Source of the DNA: Boswellia sacra
Taxonomy: Eukaryota > Streptophyta > Magnoliopsida > Sapindales > Burseraceae
Assembly: GCA_013180625.2 (NCBI GenBank)
Contig: SNVD02011028.1
Location: 62,001-126,000 of the forward strand
DNA: 64,000 bases
Direction: 5' to 3'
Shown: positions 13,123 to 24,891 of the stretch, in pieces
Layout: every line of letters begins with the position of its first letter
Position numbering within the stretch: the stretch's first letter is position 1
Program-made: the position numbers and the translations under genes
Notes under the pieces: generated by a model
The model's database searches: none
What the model saw: only the letters and a program-made list of their open reading frames with translations
Told to the model about the DNA's origin: nothing

Positions 13123-14978
13123 TGTTGACCCAGGTATGGCAACCCAAGAGGGGGGGTGAATTGGGTTTTTATTTATCAAAACGGATTTAGAAAACTTTTC
13201 TTGAAAGATCAAAATTATTTAAATCTTTCTTTAAGAACAAAGGTGAAGAAGATGAAAATAGAATGCAATCAAGAGAATGGAAATAAAGAACAATCACAAG
13301 TGCAAGTAAATGTAAAGAGATAGGGATAGAGAGAGTGCAAACTCAATTTACGTGGTTCGGCAAACCTTGCCTACGTCCACGGGCTCCTAGCTCCACGAGC
13401 TAAGCTTTCCACTAAGTTGTAGAAATCTTTACAACTTGCTTGATGAACAACCTCACCAAGACTTTTCTTCCAACTCTTGATAACACCACACCAAGAGTTC
13501 TTCTTGATGAACAACCTCACCAAGGCAACTTCCTTCAACCCTTGATAACACCACACCAAGAGTTCTTCTTGATGAACAACCTCACCAAGGCAACTTCCTT
13601 CAACTCTTGATAACACCACACCAAGAGTTCTTCTTGATGAACAACCTCACCAAGGCAACTTTCTTCAACCTTGATAACACCACACCAAGAGTTCTTCTTG
13701 ATGAACAACCTCACCAAGGCAACTTCCTCAACTCTTGATAACACACAACAAGAGTTCTCTCAAGGATAACTATTATCCTTTACAATAATATCTCACTCTC
13801 ACCACAATACAAGAACAAAGATAATTTTTACAACAAAAGTATAACTCTCTTCAAAGAGTAGATAAATAATATAAAAGCTCTCTAGACTTGATATTTCTCT
13901 TGCTTTTTGCTTGATAAAATGCTTCTCTTGCACTTCTTGAATGCATGGGAGAATGGCTCCTTTTATAGGCAAATGAGATGAACTTAATCAAGTGAAGACA
14001 CCATCTCCAAATTTTCTGCCCACCATAAAAACCGTAATTTTGTCTGCCATTTTTGTCAATGTTCCGTTTGAAATTTGAAAATATGTAAAACATAAAAGAT
14101 CTGCACATTTGAATAAGCTTTCCAACGCATCAAGAACCAAGTCATTTGGATATCTGTAGCTCAAGATATGGCCAAAACACCATTCGGTGCTCAAGTGACT
14201 TGATTTTTCTTCCATGTGTCTGTCCACTGATTTGAATGATAATTCTGTCAGCCTTCCATTTGAAATTTGAATTTCTTCAAAACATAAAAGATCTTCATAT
14301 TTGAATAAGCTTTCCAAAACATTAAGAATCAAAGCAATTGGATATCTCTATCTTAAGATATGGCCAAAACACCATTCGGTGCTCATGTGAGTTGATTTTT
14401 CTTCTTTGTGTCAGTCCACCGAATTGCATGTCAATTATGTCAGCCTTCTGTTTGAAATTTGAATTTTTTCAAAACATATGAAATGTTCCTCATTAAGTCA
14501 TCTTTCCAATGCCGCAAGAATCAAGTCATTTTGATTTTTCTAGCTCAAGATATGTCCAAAGGAGTATTCGGTGCTCATGTCAGCTGCTTCCATTTGTCTT
14601 TCAACTTGCATGATGATTTGGACAACCTTGCACTTGAAATTTGAATTTCATTAAAACATATGAAATGTTATAAATTGAGTAAGCTTTCCAAAGGCTCAAG
14701 AATCACGTCATTTGGATATTTGTAGAGATATATATGACCAATTGATTGAACATTGCTCATGTGTCACATTCCTTGAGTCAATCCTTGTTCTTAAACTTTG
14801 GTGCCTTTAACATGTAGTCTTCTCCTTAGCTTCAACACTTCATTTTAATAAGCCTCTTCTTGATTTTAAAATTATTTCAATGATCTTACTCTTGCACATA
14901 AATAAACATGTTAGTAAATCTCAATTAATCAATGTGTATTGTTATCATCAAAATTATCATGTAGCCTTAGGGCTAACA
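13123..14978 (-). repeat. 5' LTR of deleted Copia element
   Basis: Near-identical to 8881-10738, with the same ends and the same five-copy 65-bp repeat (13436-13756). The minus-strand TATA-like motif is at 13959-13969. Confidence 0.92.
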
Positions 14979-15324
14979 CATTGCACATTGCCATTAACGA
15001 TATATAGTAACGTGCATTGCACGTACATTGCACGTGCATTGCACGTTACGATTAATGATATACAGCAATGAGCAATGCACGTTGCCAATTCATATACAGC
15101 AACGTGCGATTTAATAAATAGCAACATGCATTTCATGTTGCTAAAAGTTTGTAATTGCTTGGCATTTAACAACGTGCGATGCACGTTATCAAATCCTTAA
15201 CTGTAACAAGCAAAAGGGCCTACGACAATGTACAATGCATGTTGCGAAATATCATGGACTTTTTGTAACTTGCAGTACAGCAACATGCACCTGCACGTTA
15301 TCGTAGGCCCTTTTTCTACTAGTG
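14979..15324. mobile_element. CACTA transposon terminal fragment, unit 1
   Basis: The right end reads TTTTTCTACTAGTG; its complement begins CACTAGTAGAAA, the hallmark of CACTA (En/Spm) termini. Inward are many imperfect palindromes of the form GCAACGTGCAATGCACGTTGC, as expected for subterminal transposase-binding repeats. The fragment began left of the Copia insertion (palindromes at about 8818-8880) and was split by it. No second CACTA terminus or transposase was found, so this is a one-ended relic. Confidence 0.75.
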
Positions 15325-16352
15325 GAGAATCAACCTGCTGCTGCACCACAGAAGAAGGAATTTTTTTCAGGTGAGATTTTTCCTTTTATTTCTTTATTTT
15401 TTCCTGTTTTCTTGTTTTACCTTTATTTTATTTATTTATTTCATGCATAGTTTGATGGTTAGTAAATGCAATCTTCTTGTCATGGATTGTTAGTGTGTTT
15501 ATTCCATGTATTTTTTTATGTTCGACTTCGTTAATTTTCTTTCATGGAAATCATTGGTGGTGGTGATTCGGTACCTCATCAAAAAGAGAGATTAGAATAG
15601 AAAAAAAAAAATAAAATTGATGGTGTCTAACGCAACAAAACGAAGGCAAATGATATTATAGGCAGCAAAAGAGAACCCAAGTTGAAATTCAATATACTCA
15701 TGGCGAGTGAATGCCTATAGCAGTAATAAAATCATTTACTTGCTCCCAATCTCTTTCTTTTGAAAGTATAAATGGAGTCCTTCTTTGTTGGTTGATTGTT
15801 GTACAGTAACACTACCCATCAATTTCCCTTCCAAGTTGTCTTCAAGCAATTTTTATGGATAAGGTTTGAAAGTCAAAAAAAAGACTAGAAACAATAATAC
15901 AACCTATTTCGTCGGTTTTATTTTATTTTATTTACTAACACTCTTAAATAATGGGTAAAAATGTAATTACAACTTGACAACACTTTGACATTAACAGTAG
16001 TTAACAGATTCTGCTAATTTATGATGTGTTTGATGAAGTTATTGAAACTTTTAGATCACTGCTGATTAAAAATTTATAGGTTGACACACGCTTAACAATT
16101 TTTAAAAGTAGGAGGGTAGTTTGTGATTTTATTCCTTATAATTTTTTTTGCTATTCATAATATCAAAATTAATGCTGTAGAGCTTGTAGCATGCTTGGCC
16201 GAAGGGAAGAATAGAGTGAGGAAAAATAACAGAAAAAATATTGAAAATTCTAAGATAAATTAGGGAGGTCGAGATGGTGAGTTTGGCCCTTAGTCTTTAA
16301 TTGATTGTTGATATAACTGAGTAATAAATTTTCTAGTACATGTGGCATCCTA

Positions 16353-16571
16353 ATGAATATTTGGTACGTATCTTATGTTAGTCTCCTTTTGATAGGTGGC
16401 CCTAGCCCGTTAATTAAGAAGGTGAAGCCGAAGGATAATTATAACTTCTTCGTGGTCACAGACTTAATTATATTGGGGCTCCCCTTTCTTATCGTATTGT
16501 ACCTCGCGGTGGTTCGTTATTATGCCAAACCTAAAAGAAGTGGCCATGTTCATGACGCTGAGGTGTGGTAA
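16353..16571 (+). other. Exon-like ORF with a hydrophobic segment, unit 1
   Basis: A 72-codon frame containing GGPSPLIKKVKPKDN, then a strongly hydrophobic stretch of about 20 residues (LIILGLPFLIVLYLAVV) and a basic tail ending HVHDAEVW. The segment is framed by a plausible acceptor (TTTTGATAG, near 16396) and donor (GTGTG/GTAAGT, near 16569). I do not recognise the protein. The matching copy in unit 2 is interrupted by a solo LTR, so at most this copy could be used. No flanking exon was identified with confidence. Confidence 0.25.
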
Positions 16572-18801
16572 GTAATTAATGTTTGATTATGAGTCAGATA
16601 TTATAACAGTAGATGTTTTCTTCATGTTCTGATGTACAGCATCGATTAATGATTAATGGTAGTACTTATTTTATTGCAGATATATAATATTGTTCTACAA
16701 CGAAAAAGGGACGAGAAAAAATTATTTCACCCATGACTCATTATGTAATGAATTCTGCACTTATATTGTAGACTTAATGTACATAAAATTTACACAAATA
16801 TTAACAATTAGGGTACGTCTAGTAAGTTGCGCATAGGATTGCATTATTATTAACAAAGATCTTAAATATTTGGAAATCTATGTTTCTTATTGTATTGAAT
16901 TGAAAACAATACTATATATCAACTTGTTAGTTATTCTGATTTTATTTTTTCTTTTGTCAAATTGGTATATTATATGAACAGCAAACCACTTAAATAAAAA
17001 AAATGACAGATTACGTATGTTTCAGGTTAAATTCTTACATCAATCTAACATTTGCCATTCTTCAATTTTCTCAACAACATACAACACAACACCAACCACA
17101 AGACTTAAAAATAGAAAACTCAACACTTCCCACTGCAACCAAAACTCAAAATCCAAAAACCCACAAACGGGCTAATTCAATTGCTTATCATAAATCCCGA
17201 AAAAAAATCTCAAACCTAAAAAAATCAAAACTAGTCAACTCAATCACGTATCACAAACCAAGAAAACTCAAAGCCGAAAACATACAACACCGGTAATTCA
17301 ATTACTCGTCAAAACCCCAAAAACTCAACCCCAAGAAACACAACAGATTCAATTAACAATAACAAACCCAGAAAACTCAAAGGCCATACAAATCAAAACC
17401 AACAAATTCAAGCCCCTCAATCAAGCACTACCACACAACTGCACAATCAAAGTCGTGCAACCCAGCACACAATCAAAATCTCCTCAAACCCCTTTCAACA
17501 CAACTGCACCGCCACATGCCCCAAACCCCCATTTAGACACATAAAAGCCATCACATTCAAGTGAGGTACCGGGACCTAGCTTGGAAATCCAATCGAGAGG
17601 AAAGCCAAAACAAAGCGTTAAAGAATCAACTACAAGTCATTTAAGAATGTCAAAACTTGTGAATTAGGGATTGAAGTACTCACCGGTGGTCGTGCTTCCA
17701 ATATTCGACGAGTGTGCAAGCCGTCAGTAGTGGAGCAGCAATAGGGCAGCGGTGTTTGCTTCAAGGGAGGAGGCCACGAGGCGTGAGGGATTTAGAAATA
17801 ATTTGTTTTGGCTCATATTCTTGAAAAGCACTGGGAAAATAGAAAAATATGATGACGTAAATTATTATTGATGGATTGAATAATAAAGTAGACGATTAAT
17901 CTATTTTAATCTCTAAACAATTTATTATTCTTTTGCCTGAATTGAGCAAGAAGAAAAACTCAACTTACGAAAGAGTAGCCTTTGACTGATGTTTGAGGGA
18001 TTATGAATAAGAGATATCAGTGCTCAACTATCATGATCACAATTGTGCTTCGCTCATAGGATGTGATAGGCAAACAGCTTTTAATTTTATATTATTTGTT
18101 ATACTTGTTAAAGATTAAAAATTGGGATAATGTCACAAACCTCTCCTGTCTTTTACCTTTGTTTCATAGAGATGAGACTTTTATATATTTATTTTTTCTA
18201 AAAAGAGTCCCTACAGTTTTAGAAACGCATCATAGGCACCTCTTCTGTTACATTTGGGAAAGGCCATTAAATAGACGAAACTCTGCCAAAAAATTTTAAA
18301 ATTGTTATTACAACTATTTTTATTTATAAATTTAACCTGGCATAAGATTGTGCTTAAAATAACTAATTTGTTAATATTTTCTTGTGTAGGCCTTGTTGGT
18401 GTTTATTAAAATCTTCAAGATGATGAAAGTGTTAAACAGGGGAAGACATTTTGATTTCTAATGGTTGTTTCATTTGTGTTACTTCAAGCACTCAGATCAT
18501 CTAGTACTTGTATTTTATTATTGTTCATGTAGGCTACTTGTTCTCAATTCCAAGGCTTGTTATTTGTTGTATAAACACAAGTACTAAAACTTTTAGTATT
18601 GTAATGGCATTCATTTTAATTTAAATATGCACTTTGATGTTATATATAATTGTGAACTTGAATGTAATCATTTCTATATATTATGATGTATATAGTTATA
18701 AAATATTACAAGCATCACAAATTACCCAAAAAAATTATAAAAATATATATTCATCTAATTTAAAAATATATATGCATCTAATTTAAAAATATATATTATA
18801 C

Positions 18802-19179
18802 CTACGGCAACATGTAATGCACGTTGCCAAAAATTTGTCACCTCAGATATTGCAACGTGTATTGCACGTACATTGCACGCGCCTTGCACGTGCATTGCAC
18901 GTTGCGATTAATGATATACAGCAATGAGCAATGCACGTTGCCAATTCAAATACAGCAACGTGCGATTTAACAAATAGCAACATGCATTGCATGTTGCTAA
19001 AAGTTTATAATTGCTTGGTATTTAACAACGTGCGATGCATGTTACCAAATATTTAACTGCAACAAGCAAAGGGCCTACGATAATATGCAATGCATGTTGC
19101 GAAATGTCATGGACTTTTTGCAACTTGCAGAACACCAACATGCGCCTGCACGTTGTCGTAAGCCGTTTTTCAACTAGTG
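18802..19179. mobile_element. CACTA transposon terminal fragment, unit 2
   Basis: Uninterrupted copy of the unit 1 CACTA relic, ending TTTTTCAACTAGTG. It carries the same series of GCAACGTGC / GCACGTTGC palindromes at short spacing. Because both units contain it, the CACTA piece predates the duplication. Confidence 0.72.
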
Positions 19180-20327
19180 GAGAATCAACCTGCTGCTGCA
19201 CCAAGGAAAAAGGAATTTTTTTCAGGTGAGATTTTTCCTTTTATTTATTTATTTTTTCTTGTTTTCCTGTTTTACCTTTGTTTTATTTATTTTTTTCATG
19301 CGTAGTTTGATGGTTAGTAAATGCATTCTTCTTATCATAGATTGTTAGTGTGTCTATTCCATGTATTTTTTTATGTTCGACTTCGTTAATTTTCTTTCAT
19401 GGAAATCGTTGGTGGTGGTGATTGGGTGCCTCAGTAAAAAGAGAGATTAGAATAGAAAACAAAATAAAATTGATGGTGTCTAACGCAGCAAAATGAAGGA
19501 AAATGATGTTATAGGCAGCAAAAGAGAACCCAAGTTGAAATTCAATATAGTCATGACGAGTGAATGCCTATAGCAGTAATAAAATCATTTAATTGCTCCC
19601 AATCTCTTTCTTTTGAAAGTATAAATGAGTCATTCTTTGTTGGTTGATTGTTGTACAGTAACACTACCCATCAATTTCACTTCCAAGTTATCTTCAAGCT
19701 ATTTTTATGGATAAGGTTTGAAAGTCCAAAAAAGACTAGAAACAATAATATAACCTATTTCGTCGGTTTTATTTTATTTTATTTTATTTACTAACACTCT
19801 TAAATAATGGGTAAAAAAGTAATTACAACTTGACAACACTTTGACATTAACGGGAGTTAACAGATTTCGCTAATTTATGATGTTTTTGATGAAGTTATTG
19901 AAACTTTTAGATGACCGCTGATTAAAAATTTATAAGTTGACACACACTTAACAATTTTTAAAAGTAAAAGGGTAGTTTGTGATTTTATTCCTTATAATTT
20001 TTTTTCGCTATTCACAATATCAAAATTAATGCTGTAGAGCTTGTAGCATGCTTGGCTGAAGGGAAGAATAGAGTGAGGGACAATAACAAAAAAAAATATT
20101 GAAAATTCTAAGATAAATTAGGGAGGTCGAGATGGTGAGTTTGGCCCTTAGTCTTTAATTGATTGTTGATATGACTGAGCAAGAAATTTTCTAGTACATG
20201 TGGCATCCTAACGAATATTTGGTACATATCTTATGTTAGTCTCCTTTTAATAGGTGGCCCTAGCCCGTTAATTGAGAAGGTGAAGCCGAAGGATAATTAC
20301 AACTTCTTCATGGTCATAGGCGTAATT

Positions 20328-22390
20328 TGTAACAGCTGTAATTTTTTAGGGCTATAAAAGTCTTTGTGGGAGTTAAACAAGGATTAAAAAAAAAAGAGTT
20401 ATATTTATATTTAAATTATAAGTTTTATTCCTTTTAGAATACCCTAACCTCAACTAGTATATAAGAAATATTATAATATTGCAAATAGGGTTTTAACGTA
20501 AAAATTTAGGGGAGGCTTTGGAACACAGAGATTTCAAGGTAAGATTATATTTCTTTTAGTTTGATTTAATAATCTTTACTAGAATTATTTTTGTTGCCTA
20601 GATTTGTGCTAGAATTTCTGCAGATGATTAATGAACAGCTTAGGATTTTTGAATTTATTGGGATACTTAAAATTCGATTTTTAGTCTGATTTTTTTTATA
20701 TGTTCTTATAGACATATATATGAATGTTTGATATTTTATTTCACAAAAAATATTAAGATTTTAATTTATTACGAATTTTTGAACTCTCTATTGAAAACAT
20801 GGAAAATACTGTGATTTCTGGATGTTACGAATTTCGGAAATTTTTTTCATATGCTAGAGGAGTCAGAAATTCCTCAAATTTTATATGGTGCTTCTTCAAG
20901 ATGATATATATGTTTATATAAATTTTCATGATTTTTAAAAATGTAGAATAATTTTTACAAAATTTTGAGTTTGAAACATTATAATCTAAAAATTCTGGAC
21001 AGGATTGACTGGCAGAAAACGAAAATCATTTAAAAATAGTTTCTGAACGTGATTTTCTTTGAAAAATTTTGAGTTGAATAATTTATGTGTCTAGTAGCCT
21101 CTACAAAATTCTAGGTTAATCGGATTAGGATATAATTTTCTAAAATTTTTTGAATGACCTCTATTCTAGGTATCTGACTTAGGCAGAACGGTTTGTTTAG
21201 GAATTTTAAGGAAATTTTGTAGAATATTTGAGGTTTTGAGATTATGAATTTATCAAGATGTTTTTTTTGGTTATGTCTTAGGACAATCATTGGACGAGTA
21301 GGAGCTAGGATATATGCCTTTTTGGATCGATCAAGATAAGTAACATCATACATGTACTATGATTAAAGTGTAATGTGTTCTTAATAAATGTTTTGATTTG
21401 TTAGAAAATATTTTTATGTGATATCATATGGATTATTTTCTATTTTAGAATATAAATTGTGGAATTAGAGTTTTAGCAAAGCTTTTAAATTGATTCTCAA
21501 AAACCGTTTTTATGTCAAAGGCAGTTTTTAGTGAAAGGAACATTTGACGAACTTATTATTATCTACGAAGATTTATTAGTATATGTACTTTGAGAATCGT
21601 GTTATTTGCAATGGTTTTGTTGAACGCTTAAACTCATTGTCCATAGTATCTGAATACTGTTATGAATTCTGAACCCAGCTGTGGTATTAGTGTGCACACA
21701 ACTTTTGGGCCGGGTCACCAGGATTACAGGTGACATACTTTTGGACCGGGTCATCGAGGATACAGGTGACATACTTTTGGACCGGGTCACCGGAGATACA
21801 GGTGACATATTTTTGGGCTGGGTCACCGGGATTATAGGTGACGTATTTTTGGGCCGAGTCACCGGGATTACGGGTGACACTATATGACATGAGTCGATAA
21901 ATGTTTTCTGACCTTGAATGATTGTGAATGGTTTCTTTGATCTTAAATGTTTCAAATGCTTATGACAATGTTTTTGTTAAGATATGATTTTTGGAATTAA
22001 AGTATTAAACTATGAATTTTATGATATTTTTATAATTGTTTTAAGATATTAAATGGTTGTGTATGATTTTACTTACTGAGTTAACGGCTCACCCCTCGTC
22101 TCCAACATTTTATCAGAGTAGCGCAGCGGAAGAGTGGTTGGGCTTGATGGTTGATGTCAAGGCTTTAGTTCATTTTTGGAATTATGCAATAAGAAGATCC
22201 CATTTTATTTTAATAATTGTATCTGAAACTTTAGATTATTAGACTTTGTTTTGAGTAGAGAGATATTAAATTGGTTGTTATGTTCTCTATTTTCTAATAA
22301 GAAGATTTATTGAAGTTTTATTTAGAGGTTTATTGTTAGTAATGTCCAAGCATATTAACAATATTTGTGTTTCGATTTTGGGACGTTACA
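20328..22390. mobile_element. Solo LTR, Ty3/gypsy-type, 2063 bp
   Basis: Runs from TGTAACAGCTG to GGGACGTTACA and is flanked by an exact TAATT duplication (20323-20327 and 22391-22395). Unit 1 has a single TAATT at the matching place (near 16465), which proves this is an insertion. There is no internal coding region, so it is best explained by LTR-LTR recombination. It contains a 36-bp minisatellite and the phrase TTACTGAGTTAACGGCTCAC near its right end, typical of this LTR class. Confidence 0.9.
21713..21880. repeat. 36-bp minisatellite within solo LTR
   Basis: Roughly 4.7 copies of a unit around TTTTGGGCCGGGTCACC and ending GGTGACATA. Each unit contains GGTCACC and, a few bases later, GGTGAC, so each can form a small hairpin. 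Confidence 0.88.
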
Positions 22391-22500
22391 TAATTATCTT
22401 GGAGCTCCCCTTTCTTGTCGTATTGTACCTCACGTGGTTCGTTATTACGCCAAACCTAGAAGGAGTGGCCGTGTTCATGACGCTGAGGTGTGGTAAGTAA
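22391..22500 (+). pseudogene. Interrupted copy of the unit 1 exon-like ORF
   Basis: The sequence right of the solo LTR resumes the exon-like segment seen at 16397-16571, ending in the same GTGTG/GTAAGT donor near 22494. The solo LTR splits the hydrophobic segment, and small differences shift the frame ahead of VVRYYAKP. The left half is at about 20255-20327. Confidence 0.35.
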
Positions 22501-22965
22501 TTAATGTTTGATTATGAGTCAGATATTATAACAGTAGATGTTTCCTTCATGTTCTGATGTACAGCATCGATTAATTATTATTGGTTGTACTTATTTTATT
22601 GCATATACATAATATTGATCTACAACGAAAAAGGGACGGGAATAAATTATTTCACCAATGACTCATTATGTAATGAATTCTGCAATTATATTGTAGACTT
22701 AATGTATATAAAATTTAGACAAATATTAACAATTAGGGTACGTCTAGTAAGTTGCGCATAGGATTGCATTATTATTGACAAAGATCTTAAATATTTGGAA
22801 ATCTATATTTCTTATTGTATTGAATTGATCATAATACTATATATCAACTTGTTAGTTATTCTGATTTTACTTTTTCTTTTGTCAAATTGGTATATTATAT
22901 GAACAGCAAACCATTTAAATAAAAGAAATGACAGATTAGGTATGTTTTAGGTTAAATTCTTACAT

Positions 22966-23716
22966 TAACTGCTAGAATTATGATTTTTTTTTGTTATAGA
23001 TATGCTTTATAACGTTTTAAGCCAAATGTTGTAAAAAAAATTATTGACAGCGAGTTTTTCTACAAAAACGTTGTAGAAACATTGGAGGTTGTTAGAAGAT
23101 AATCGGTTCACAGTGCTTATACATATAAATCAGTAATGATTTTCTTTTCCAGCTATCCTTATCAGTAGCAGACAAATAGTATTTCATTATTAATAATCTT
23201 TGTGGAACAAGACCTGTCCAATCAGAAATTACACGTCATCCACTTCTACTTTAGATATACTACAAGTCGTTTAGATATACTTTCAATGAACGATATGCCA
23301 TCATAGAGTGAAAATTGAGTAGAATTTCGAAAGATCCAATTAGAGAGACAGCTTGCAAAGGCTTGTAAGGAAGTTTTGAGGCTTCATTAACTTTCACAAT
23401 ATCGGTTGTTAGCCTGAATACTAACTTCTAGTGTCAAAATTTTGTCAAGCAATTAGTACTGATTTGATATGGAATCTAATCAAGGACAATTATTTTACTT
23501 TGAAAACAAGGGATGCTAATTAATAAAATGAACATAATATTTTGATTAAAATACTTTCAAAACCAGTTTTTAGATGTAACTTTATTCTAAAAATTAGTGT
23601 AAAACCAGACCAAAAAAAGAAAAGAGAAAAAATTCATTCTCTCATTTTATCGGAAAACTATTGTAGCAATTGGAGTGATTTAGGGATTAATTTCATGTCT
23701 TACTAAAACTAAGAAA
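22966..23716. other. AT-rich intergenic sequence
   Basis: Nothing beyond AT-rich unique-looking sequence was recognised between the tandem duplication and the MITE. Confidence 0.5.
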
Positions 23717-23725
23717 TAGTGTGTA

Positions 23726-23907
23726 GAAAGAGTCTGTCCTACCTCCGTCGTACCGCTAATGTGGTACCACGGCCCAATAAGAGAGAAGAAAAGTGGGAGA
23801 CAAAAACTGAAAACATTACTGTTCAAATCATTTTTCTCCTCTCTCATTAGTCGGTTATACCACTCAGCGCTGTCACGTGGTACTACTGGGATAGGACAGA
23901 CTCTCTC
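23726..23907. mobile_element. MULE-type MITE, 182 bp
   Basis: Terminal inverted repeats GAAAGAGTCTGTCCTA and TAGGACAGACTCTCTC match at 15 of 16 positions. An exact 9-bp target duplication TAGTGTGTA flanks them (23717-23725 and 23908-23916). A 9-bp duplication is the Mutator superfamily signature. There is no coding capacity. Confidence 0.85.
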
Positions 23908-23916
23908 TAGTGTGTA

Positions 23917-24887
23917 ATATTGAAGATGGTAATTGCATATAAATGCCGATAATAAACCTTTTCCATCTCTTCAACTCATTCCAAATATTTATTTTTTACA
24001 TTTCAAATAGTCACTCTCTTATCAACCCAAATGCAGATTTTAGGAATGTCTACGCCTAGGTAATGTTGATATCAGTTTCCAGGATAAAGTCAACTACGCC
24101 GACATGCTCTTAGTTTATCCTTCTGGAGATTTTATTTTGATCAATATCCCCTCTTGCCACAATTACTCAATAGAAAGGTGCTGTGATCAAATCATTTTTA
24201 GGGTGGGAGGAGGTGGCTTGGTCAAGATTATAAAAAAAATACATATTTTTTTAATCATGTACAGAAAGAGGCTATTTTTAGAGAAAAATAGAGTACCATT
24301 ATTATAGAACAAAAACCAGTTATCCGTCAAATTTTTTCCGATAATTTCATGAAACTTTATGGAAAAAGAAAGGAAATTCATAGTTTCTGAATCTTATTTG
24401 GTGCGAGATCATAGGACTATACTGATGATACAGCTACTATTCGTTTTGAATATTCTTTTTCCTTATCTAGACAATTATACGCAAATTAAATGTAATAATA
24501 GTTCATTTTCTTTACGATGAATCAATTCATATTCAAAATTCAGAGAATAATAATGTACAAATTAACCATTCTTCTATTCAGTGACAGACAAAAATTTTAT
24601 CATTAATCTAAGTTAATGAGAATATAGATACTTTTTTTATGCGTTCAATCTATTTCTGAGCATTTATGAGTGTGTAGCACTGACAGTTGTGCTGTGATCC
24701 ACGAATCACTATATAAGTTACTTGATTCTGAATAAAGGATCTTAGGCTAAAAGGGTTATAATAAATATTATTCATATAACTGTAACAAATTTTATCTACG
24801 CGTGCAAGCTGTATCTAGATCTGCTTTGGAGAAACGCAAAAGATGGCATGAACCCAAATGGCTTCGCTGTTGGGACAATATTGCAGC
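23917..24887. other. AT-rich intergenic sequence
   Basis: No supported gene. A frame crossing 24802 into the neighbouring LTR has no recognisable domain. Confidence 0.5.
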
Positions 24888-24891
24888 TAAT

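Larger units (their letters stand above)
8881..14978 (-). mobile_element. Sirevirus-like Copia element, internally deleted
   Basis: Two LTRs of about 1.86 kb flank only 2.4 kb of internal sequence. The flanking pentamer CATTG is duplicated exactly (8876-8880 and 14979-14983). Reading on the minus strand, the 5' LTR is at the right, followed by a primer-binding site complementary to initiator tRNA-Met, a long gag ORF, a short remnant of pol linker sequence, a purine-rich tract and the 3' LTR at the left. Compared with the related copy at 31491-40162, the protease-to-integrase region is lost near 11281-11291 and most of the reverse transcriptase/RNase H region near 10935-10948. It can move only with proteins supplied in trans. 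Confidence 0.92.
7086..17040. repeat. Tandem duplication, unit 1 (split by Copia element)
   Basis: Starting at CAATCTAACATTTGCC, this unit aligns almost base for base with 17041-22965; identity looks like the mid-90s percent by eye. Removing the 6098-bp Copia insertion and one 5-bp target duplication leaves about 3852 bp, against 3857 bp for unit 2. The unit joins unit 2 head to tail at 17040/17041. It holds an A/C-rich stretch (7086-7520), a GC-richer segment (7730-7830) that looks like a minus-strand leader exon ending in a GTGAGT donor, a CACTA terminal fragment, and an exon-like ORF near 16400. Confidence 0.9.
17041..22965. repeat. Tandem duplication, unit 2 (split by solo LTR)
   Basis: Head-to-tail copy of 7086-17040, beginning CAATCTAACATTTGCC and ending AAATTCTTACAT like unit 1. 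Subtracting the 2063-bp solo LTR and its 5-bp target duplication gives about 3857 bp. It lacks the Copia insertion of unit 1, so it preserves the uninterrupted sequence of that site near 18858-18870. Confidence 0.9.

Noticed and set aside
13371..13744. Repetitive ORFs on the minus strand
   Set aside because: They are translations of the 65-bp tandem repeat in the LTR.
21681..21955. Overlapping ORFs on both strands with repeated peptide units
   Set aside because: They arise from the 36-bp minisatellite in the solo LTR.
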